Positions 4,629 through 5,176 of a DNA stretch of 5,176 nt are shown piece after piece (position 1 is the first letter of the stretch; each line of letters begins with the position of its first letter). This DNA comes from an uncultured Oscillospiraceae bacterium (GTDB lineage Bacteria > Bacillota > Clostridia > Oscillospirales > Oscillospiraceae): NCBI GenBank assembly GCA_944385595.1, contig CALWXY010000064.1, positions 1-5,176 of the forward strand, in the 5' to 3' direction. The notes beneath the pieces are model-generated. The model did no database searches. It had not been told where the DNA came from and saw only the letters and a program-made list of their open reading frames with translations. The translations under genes were made by a program, and so were the position numbers.

Positions 4629-5176
4629 TTACTTGATGTTGCTGTGGTACTCCTGCAGGGAGTGGACCTCGAAGTTCTTGTTGGCGCGGGCCGCGCGTAT
4701 TCCCTCGATGGTCGCCTTGGCGGCGGCCATGGTGGTCATATACGGGATGCGGTATTTGATGGCGGACTTGCGGATATAGCTGTCGTCCACCGCGCCCTTT
4801 TTGTCCTTCGGGGTGTTGAAGATGAGGTTAATCTCGCCGTTGGTGATAGCGTCGAGGATGTTCGGTCTGCCCTCTTTGAGCTTGGCGATCTTCTTGGCGG
4901 GGATGCCGGCCTCGGTGATTATCTTATAGGTGTTGCCGGTGGCCATGATCTTGAAGCCGCACTCGTGGATGCCGCGGGCGACCTCAATCAGCTCCGGCTT
5001 GTCGCGGTCGCTGATGCTGAGCAGCGCAGTGCCCTCGGTGGGCAGTTCGGTCTTGGTGGCCTCCTGGGCCTTGTAGAAGGCCTCGCCGAAGTTCTCAGCT
5101 ATGCCGAGCACCTCGCCGGTGGAGCGCATCTCGGGGCCGAGGACGGGGTCGACCTCCTGGAACATGTTGAACGGGA
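4629..5176 (-). CDS. carB: Carbamoyl-phosphate synthase large subunit, C-terminal part (gene runs off the right edge)
   Basis: The last 181 residues of CarB are visible. CarB makes carbamoyl phosphate from ammonia, bicarbonate and two ATP for pyrimidine and arginine synthesis, using ammonia channelled from the small subunit. The fragment opens with PFNMFQEVDPVLGPEMRSTGEV, the hallmark end of the second ATP-grasp half. A methylglyoxal-synthase-like allosteric domain (about fragment residues 48-165) follows. Key positions line up with the effector-binding residues of the E. coli enzyme as I recall them: K59 in DRDK, T79 and T82 in ATGNT, K98 in AKLKEGRPN, and N120 in FNTP. This supports nucleotide control of activity. 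The C-terminus, SLQEYHSNIK, matches the family's usual ending, so the gene is intact at this end. It converges on the ABC operon and shares its terminator. Lysine is mostly AAG and ATA is rare, as expected for a well-expressed housekeeping gene. The partner carA and other pyrimidine genes would lie outside the window. Confidence 0.97.
   Translation of the reverse strand, partial: PFNMFQEVDPVLGPEMRSTGEVLGIAENFGEAFYKAQEATKTELPTEGTALLSISDRDKPELIEVARGIHECGFKIMATGNTYKIITEAGIPAKKIAKLKEGRPNILDAITNGEINLIFNTPKDKKGAVDDSYIRKSAIKYRIPYMTTMAAAKATIEGIRAARANKNFEVHSLQEYHSNIK

Overview
The window looks like chromosome from a GC-rich member of the Bacillota, probably class Clostridia (Oscillospiraceae-like). 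This rests on strong GGAGGTGA-type ribosome binding sites, a ylmH gene, a GntR(YtrA-type)/ABC-2 operon of the kind common in Firmicutes, Firmicutes-style phage endolysin architecture, and frequent ATA isoleucine codons despite high GC. The lineage is inferred from gene content; no rRNA or other marker is present.

Left part (1-1020, genes on the minus strand). A partial reading frame of unknown function runs off the left edge. A long AT-ended hairpin (307-344) separates it from a complete 217-residue zinc N-acetylmuramoyl-L-alanine amidase of phage-endolysin type, which starts at a TTG behind a near-perfect Shine-Dalgarno sequence. The amidase lacks a signal peptide and no holin is visible, so it is probably a prophage gene or remnant. 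The left-edge frame has a less GC-biased third codon position than the rest, which also fits foreign DNA.

Middle (1065-2030). A clean intrinsic terminator ends ylmH, an S4-domain RNA-binding protein tied in Bacillus to ribosome-associated quality control. ylmH has its own promoter. About 17 bp from that promoter's -35 box, and pointing the other way, lies the -35 box of a second promoter. This second promoter carries a 10+4+10 bp palindrome across its -10 box and start site.

Right part (1957-4621, plus strand). That promoter drives a compact four-gene operon: a YtrA-subfamily GntR repressor, an ABC ATPase, and two dissimilar six-helix permeases. The genes overlap or lie 5-8 bp apart, and the operon ends at a strong terminator. 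The likely logic is that the repressor binds the palindrome and shuts off its own operon until an inducer, or membrane or envelope stress, relieves it. The ATPase then powers a heterodimeric ABC-2-like exporter of unknown substrate. The terminator is symmetrical and probably also serves the convergent gene, the 3' end of carB (carbamoyl-phosphate synthase large subunit), which runs off the right edge.

I see no CRISPR array, tRNA, rRNA, insertion sequence or attachment site. The most interesting leads are the operator and substrate of the GntR-ABC operon, the missing Q-loop glutamine in its ATPase, and the isolated endolysin beside ylmH.
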